64,000 nt of DNA, from positions 62,001 to 126,000 of the forward strand of contig NZ_BOOA01000016.1 in NCBI RefSeq assembly GCF_016862995.1. The letters run 5' to 3'. How positions within the stretch are numbered: position 1 is the first letter of the stretch; every line of letters begins with the position of its first letter. The DNA comes from Acrocarpospora phusangensis (GTDB lineage: Bacteria; Actinomycetota; Actinomycetes; Streptosporangiales; Streptosporangiaceae). Under the pieces are notes generated by a model. The model was given only the letters and a program-made list of their open reading frames with translations. It did no database searches and was not told the DNA's origin. The translations under genes were made by a program, and so were the position numbers. Of the stretch, positions 60,397 through 64,000 are shown one piece after another.

Positions 60397-61599
60397 TTGT
60401 GGCGGGATCGCCACTTCACCATCTTCTGGGGCGCGCAGACGCTCTCCGTGGCGGGCGACTCGTTCGCGCTCATCGCCGTACCCCTGCTCATCCTGCACGC
60501 GACCGGGTCGGTCGCGCAGATGGGCCTGCTGACCGGGGTTTCGGGCACGGCGTCGGTGCTGGCTGGGATCTTCGCGGGCGTGCTCGTGGACCGGTTCGAC
60601 CGGCGCAGACTGCTCATCGCCTGCGACCTCATCAGATTCGTCCTGTACGCGCTGATCCCGCTCGCCTGGGCGTTCGGCCCCCAGATCTGGCTGCTCTACG
60701 TGGTGCTCCCGCTCGCTGAGGCCGTCGGCATGGTCTTCCAGGTCACGTACGTGACGGCCGTACGCAATCTGGTCGGCGAGGAGCGCGTCACCGAGGCCAA
60801 CGGCAGGCTCTACGCGACCGCCGCCGGGGCCGCCGTGCTCGGGCCGATGCTGGCCGGGGTGGTGTCGGGCTGGCTCGGCCTGATCGCCGCGGTCGCCGTC
60901 AACGCCGTCAGCTTCGCGGTGTCCGCGCTCGGCGTCTCCCTGATCACCCTTCCCCGTACGGTGGAGCCCGCCGTACGGGAGGAGAAGGTCTGGCGGGAGC
61001 TCGTGGCCGGGGCCGTTTTCCTGTGGCGGCATCCGGTGCTGCGCGCGCTGACCGTTCTGCTGTCGTTCTTCATCTTCCTGACGCTCGGGCTCACCGATGT
61101 CGTCATCTACCGGCTCAAACATGATTTGGGCCAGGCCGACACCGCCGTCGGCCTGGTCCTCGGCGTGGGCGCGGTCGGCACGATGGCCGGGGCCCTCGTG
61201 GTGGCGCGGGTACGCAGGGGCCTCGGATTCGGGCGCGCCTGGATCGGCGCCCTCGCCCTGGCCGGCCTGGCCATCGCCGGCCTCGCGTTCACCGGTTCCG
61301 CCTGGGGTGTGGCGGCCGTCATGGCCTGCTACCTCAGCTGCGTCAGCGTCGCGGGCATCTGCTCCATGTCGCTGCGCCAGACGGTCACCCCCGACCATCT
61401 CCTCGGCCGCGTCACCTCCGCGTTCTGGACGATCCACTTCTCGCTCGGCCCGGTCGGCGCGGCCGCGCTCACCTGGGGCGCGGCCCGTTTCGGCACCATT
61501 CCGGTCTTCCTGTGCGCGGGCGCCGGCTGCCTGCTGATCGCCGCCGCCGCCCTCTTCACGCCCGTACGCCGACGGAATCCGGAGATCGCGCCCGGGTGA
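60397..61599 (+). CDS. MFS transporter (MFS_3/enterobactin-exporter-like)
   Basis: Encodes 400 residues and 12 helices. WRDRHFTIFWGAQTLSVAGDSFALIAVPLLIL, VSGTASVLAGIFAGVLVDRFDRRRLLIACD (motif A) and NLVGEERVTEANGRLYATAAGAAVLGP are typical of this exporter group found in antibiotic clusters. The substrate is unknown. The TTG start at 60397 is supported by the family N-terminus; the GGGA ribosome-binding site is weak. It is divergent from the quinone-reductase-like gene. Confidence 0.87.
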   Translation: MWRDRHFTIFWGAQTLSVAGDSFALIAVPLLILHATGSVAQMGLLTGVSGTASVLAGIFAGVLVDRFDRRRLLIACDLIRFVLYALIPLAWAFGPQIWLLYVVLPLAEAVGMVFQVTYVTAVRNLVGEERVTEANGRLYATAAGAAVLGPMLAGVVSGWLGLIAAVAVNAVSFAVSALGVSLITLPRTVEPAVREEKVWRELVAGAVFLWRHPVLRALTVLLSFFIFLTLGLTDVVIYRLKHDLGQADTAVGLVLGVGAVGTMAGALVVARVRRGLGFGRAWIGALALAGLAIAGLAFTGSAWGVAAVMACYLSCVSVAGICSMSLRQTVTPDHLLGRVTSAFWTIHFSLGPVGAAALTWGAARFGTIPVFLCAGAGCLLIAAAALFTPVRRRNPEIAPG

Positions 61600-61668
61600 G
61601 CGTCTCGCGGGGTATGACACGGGGCTGTCCGTCTCCGTGCCGGATACGCCGCGGAGCGTCCACCTCGG

Positions 61669-62214
61669 TCACGGTGTGGTCTTCACGCAGATGACGTACG
61701 CGTGCATTTCGGACCAGGTGTCGCCCAGGGGCCTCGCGGTGATCCACCACGCGTCCGCCTGCTCGCCCTCGGACGCGACGCGCTGGCCGCCCTCGTGGGC
61801 GATCGCGGGCGAGGACATGTTGAAGACCCACTCGGTCGCGACGATGCCGTTGAAGCCGCCGCCGGTGGCGACCTCGCCGGGCTCGCAGCGGGCGACCACA
61901 TCTCCCGTCCCGCCGGTGTCGCTCGGGTAGATGCGTACCGTTTCGCCCTGCCGGACGACGGGGGTGCCCATGGCGGCCCCGGCCGGTCCAGCGGGTCCGG
62001 CGGGTCCGGGAGGTCCGGTCTGGTTCCAGGTGATCGGGGTTTCGAGGGGCAGGCAGCGCTGGTTCTTGGTTGGGTCGATCATTCGCAGGCTGCCGGTGAG
62101 TTTGCCGACGCAGCCGTGGAACTGCTCGGCGGGGGTCGCCGCGGAGGCCGCGCCGCCGCCGAGGGCGAGGACGCCCGCGGCCGCCAGCAGACCCAAGGTT
62201 CTCTTGCCAGTCAT
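61669..62214 (-). CDS. secreted protein with short collagen-like segment
   Basis: Encodes 181 residues. A signal peptide (about 1-25) ends ASAAT. CVGKLTGSLRMID and NQRCLPLETPITWNQT lead to TGPPGPAGPAGPAG (about 66-79), a short Gly-x-y collagen-like run. A C-terminal beta-rich domain follows with conserved-looking ARCEPGEVATGGGFNG and HAYVICVKT. This layout (two Cys, GPxG run, CxxGEVATGGG) recurs in actinomycete secreted proteins of unknown role. GGAGG precedes the ATG. Confidence 0.8.
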   Translation of the reverse strand: MTGKRTLGLLAAAGVLALGGGAASAATPAEQFHGCVGKLTGSLRMIDPTKNQRCLPLETPITWNQTGPPGPAGPAGPAGAAMGTPVVRQGETVRIYPSDTGGTGDVVARCEPGEVATGGGFNGIVATEWVFNMSSPAIAHEGGQRVASEGEQADAWWITARPLGDTWSEMHAYVICVKTTP

Positions 62215-62279
62215 TGATCCTCCAGAAGTCTCCTAGAGGATCGATCTCCCGGCGGTACGGCACATGAGTACCCTCCTAC

Positions 62280-63077
62280 TCATTCGGCCGCCGTACCGTC
62301 CTCGTCGCTGAACAGGCCGGACCTGCCGCGGCGGACCCGCCGCACGGTCAGGTTGAAGACGCCCGGGACGTAGTGTTCGCGGGAGACCAGGACGGGATGC
62401 CCGTCGGCCGAGCGTTCCGTCTGGTCGAGGCGCAGAATCGGGGTGTTCCTGCGGCAGCCGAGCGCGGCCGACATCTTGGTGTTGGCCAGGGCCGCCGTCA
62501 CCTCCACGACGCCGCCGACCAGGTGGATGCCGCAGTCCCTTTCGAGGAAGCGGTAGATGGAGCCGCCGTCGTACTCGGGGGAGCCGCGGCGCACCAGGAG
62601 GTCCCACGGGATCACGTCGAGGGCGTGCGCGGCCGGGACGTCGTCCACCCGGATGACGCGTTCGACCGCGAAGACCTGGTCGTCGGGGTCGAGGCCCAGC
62701 ACCCCGGCGATCCACGCTCCGGCGCTCTCCCGCCTGGCGCGCAGCACCTCGATGCCCAGGTGCTTCTTGGCGGCGAGCACCGCTTCCGTGACGCCGATGT
62801 CGAGGTCGAGCGAGGTCTCCACCCGGGGGCGCTGCTGGGCCACGAAGGTGCCCACGCCGTGCACGCGCCGTACCAGGCCGTCCGCTTCCAGGCCGCTGAG
62901 GATCTCCCGCAGGGTGGGCCGGCTGATGCCGTACTGCCTGGCCAGGACGGGTTCCGAGGGCAGGCGCTGGCCCGGCTGCAACCGGCCGTCGGAGATCTGC
63001 GAGACGAGCAGACCGCGCACCTCCTCGGAGAGCGGGAGCCGAGGCCCAGGACCGGAGGAAAAGGGACTTGCGGACAT
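62280..63077 (-). CDS. GntR family regulator, HutC/UTRA subfamily
   Basis: Encodes 265 residues. The winged helix is at 10-75 (LPSEPVLARQYGISRPTLREILSGLEADGLV region, RRVHGVGTFV). The UTRA domain (about 85-255) has LRARRESAGAWIAGVLGLDPDDQVFAVERVIRVDDVPAAHALDVIPWDLL. It is divergent from the PEP-mutase/isocitrate-lyase-family gene and likely controls it. ATG 63077 is placed by a leaderless promoter, rejecting the longer frame. Confidence 0.9.
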   Translation of the reverse strand: MSASPFSSGPGPRLPLSEEVRGLLVSQISDGRLQPGQRLPSEPVLARQYGISRPTLREILSGLEADGLVRRVHGVGTFVAQQRPRVETSLDLDIGVTEAVLAAKKHLGIEVLRARRESAGAWIAGVLGLDPDDQVFAVERVIRVDDVPAAHALDVIPWDLLVRRGSPEYDGGSIYRFLERDCGIHLVGGVVEVTAALANTKMSAALGCRRNTPILRLDQTERSADGHPVLVSREHYVPGVFNLTVRRVRRGRSGLFSDEDGTAAE

Positions 63078-63084
63078 GCAATGC

Positions 63085-63113
63085 AAGATGTCAGACAACA
63101 AGCAGCGCGTCAA
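63085..63113 (-). promoter_or_regulatory. leaderless promoter with GntR operator
   Basis: On the minus strand TTGACG (63108-63113), a 17-bp spacer and CATCTT (63085-63090) end seven bases before the GntR ATG. TGTCAGACA (63089-63097), with perfect TGTC/GACA arms, lies within the promoter, consistent with self-repression. Confidence 0.65.
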
Positions 63114-63223
63114 ATACCCGAAATATCATAATAAATCCGGTTTAGGGGGATGGTCTGGCGTGACGTCGGAGGGCGAGTTCGCCGACGGTTGTAGCGTGGG
63201 AAGGACGGTGAGGGGGCACCGAC

Positions 63224-64000
63224 ATGAGCGAGCGGACGAGGCGGCTGCGCCGGTTGCTGGAGGACCCGAGGATCCTGGTCGCGCCGGGGGCGTACGACGG
63301 GACGGGGGTCCGGCTGGTCGAGGCGGCCGGGTTCCACGCCGTTTACCTCAGCGGCTTCCAGACCTCCGCCAGCGCGCTCGGGCAGCCCGACGTGGGCTAT
63401 CTGACGGAGTCCCAGATGGTCGAACGGGTCGCCGCGCTGACGGACGTCACGGATCTGCCTTTGATCGCGGACGCCGACACCGGGTACGGCGATCCGGCGG
63501 GCGTGCGCCGTACCGTCCGGAGGTATGAGAAAGCCGGGGCGGCGGCGATGCACATCGAGGACCAGACCTGGCCGAAACGGTGCGGGCACCTGGCGGGGCG
63601 GCGGGTCGTCCCCAGGGAGACCATGATCGGGAAGATCAGGGCCGCGGTGGACGCCCGTACCGATCCGGATTTCGTGCTCATCGCGCGGACCGACGCCAGG
63701 ACCGAGCACGGCCTCGAGGAGGCGCTGGACCGGGCCGCCGCGTATCACGAGGCCGGCGCCGACGTGCTGTTCGTCGAATCGCCCGAGAGCGAGGACGAGA
63801 TGCGCCGGATCTGCGACGCCTTCCGCGGCATCGCGCCCGTGCTCAGCAACCAGATCGAGGGCGGCCGGACGCCGCTGCCGGGCGTGCGCCGGCTCCAGGA
63901 GATGGGCTACGCGCTGGCCCTGTTCTCGCTCGGCACGGCCTTCGCCGCCGCCAAGGGCATGAAGGACTACCTGGACACGCTGGCCGCGACCGGCGACACC
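63224..64000 (+). CDS. isocitrate lyase/PEP mutase family protein (partial, runs off the window)
   Basis: At least 259 residues with no stop before the edge. ILVAPGAYDGTGVRLVEAAGFHAVYLSG is the TIM-barrel start, IADADTGYGDP the metal-binding loop, MHIEDQTWPKRCGHLAG the KRCGH catalytic loop and VLIARTDAR the usual later strand. KRCGH-containing members include methylisocitrate lyase, oxaloacetate decarboxylase and carboxyphosphonoenolpyruvate mutase; which applies is unknown. AGGGGG precedes the ATG. The nearby GntR is the likely regulator. Confidence 0.87.
   Translation, partial: MSERTRRLRRLLEDPRILVAPGAYDGTGVRLVEAAGFHAVYLSGFQTSASALGQPDVGYLTESQMVERVAALTDVTDLPLIADADTGYGDPAGVRRTVRRYEKAGAAAMHIEDQTWPKRCGHLAGRRVVPRETMIGKIRAAVDARTDPDFVLIARTDARTEHGLEEALDRAAAYHEAGADVLFVESPESEDEMRRICDAFRGIAPVLSNQIEGGRTPLPGVRRLQEMGYALALFSLGTAFAAAKGMKDYLDTLAATGDT

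Noticed and set aside
59050-61620. An 856-codon minus-strand frame across the quinone-reductase and MFS genes
   Set aside because: It is an out-of-frame reading of two well-supported genes with Arg/Gly/Pro-rich translation; a high-GC artefact.
1-64000. CRISPR arrays, tRNA, rRNA, insertion-sequence ends or recognisable riboswitches
   Set aside because: No regularly spaced repeats, cloverleaf-like sequence, transposase with terminal repeats or known riboswitch core was seen in the intergenic regions read.

Overview
The window is very GC-rich, densely coded DNA with strong third-position GC bias, typical of an actinomycete. The genes present (WYL regulator, DUF3040, DUF1707, DUF5999, an Rv2466c-type mycothiol-linked oxidoreductase, ECF42-type sigma, many MFS and TetR genes) fit a filamentous actinobacterium. 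I favour Streptosporangiales. Classical menaquinone genes (menE, menC, menD, menF) argue against Streptomyces, which uses the futalosine route. Genus is not determinable from what I can see. There is no rRNA, tRNA, CRISPR array or intact insertion sequence.

Layout. 1-4.9 kb: small hydrolase, DUF5999, TetR, VOC protein, and a principal-type sigma factor with an unusual C-terminus. 4.9-13.3 kb: menaquinone genes menE(-), menC-menD(+) and menF(-), interleaved with DedA, a HutC-type GntR, an ArsR-SRPBCC pair and an IMPACT-family protein. 13.4-20.2 kb: secreted SGNH hydrolase, a translationally coupled ABC transporter-histidine kinase-response regulator operon, a cytoplasmic HtrA-like protease, and a hydrolase divergent from a WYL regulator. 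20.2-24.7 kb: glycosyltransferase, DUF3040 protein, class B-like PBP, PlsC, and an unannotated 36-residue ORF with its own hairpin terminator. 24.7-29.9 kb: a GNAT acetyltransferase, two divergent AlkZ-like (HTH_42) DNA glycosylases and a DrrAB-type exporter, which together look like a genotoxin defence island. 29.9-36.9 kb: MBL hydrolase, long TetR, a clpX without clpP, ECF42-type sigma, degenerate SDR, 50-residue ORF plus MerR, DsbA-like protein. 37-41.5 kb: MocR regulator, an Rpn-nuclease tail, VOC, DUF1707 and a tyrosine recombinase. 41.5-48.7 kb: TetR/FAD monooxygenase plus ArsR/MFS (a probable drug modification and efflux cassette), glutamate decarboxylase and MFS. 48.7-64 kb: FBP (EF-G-binding-like) protein, PrmC-like methyltransferase, secreted proteins, a Tat-exported polysaccharide lyase 8, a voltage-gated cation channel, GDPD, quinone-reductase-like protein, MFS, and a GntR divergent from a PEP-mutase/isocitrate-lyase-family gene that runs off the right edge.

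Two architectural themes stand out. First, eleven convergent gene pairs overlap at their 3' ends by 4-39 bp and several more abut, so antisense read-through must be common. Second, at least fourteen genes have a TANNNT box exactly 6-7 nt before the start codon, so leaderless transcription is widespread. That property also fixes several start sites. Candidate operators (palindromes or direct repeats) sit on many regulator promoters. The most interesting loci are the paired glycosylases with exporter, the ClpX whose ClpP-docking tripeptide reads AGF, and the 36-residue ORF.
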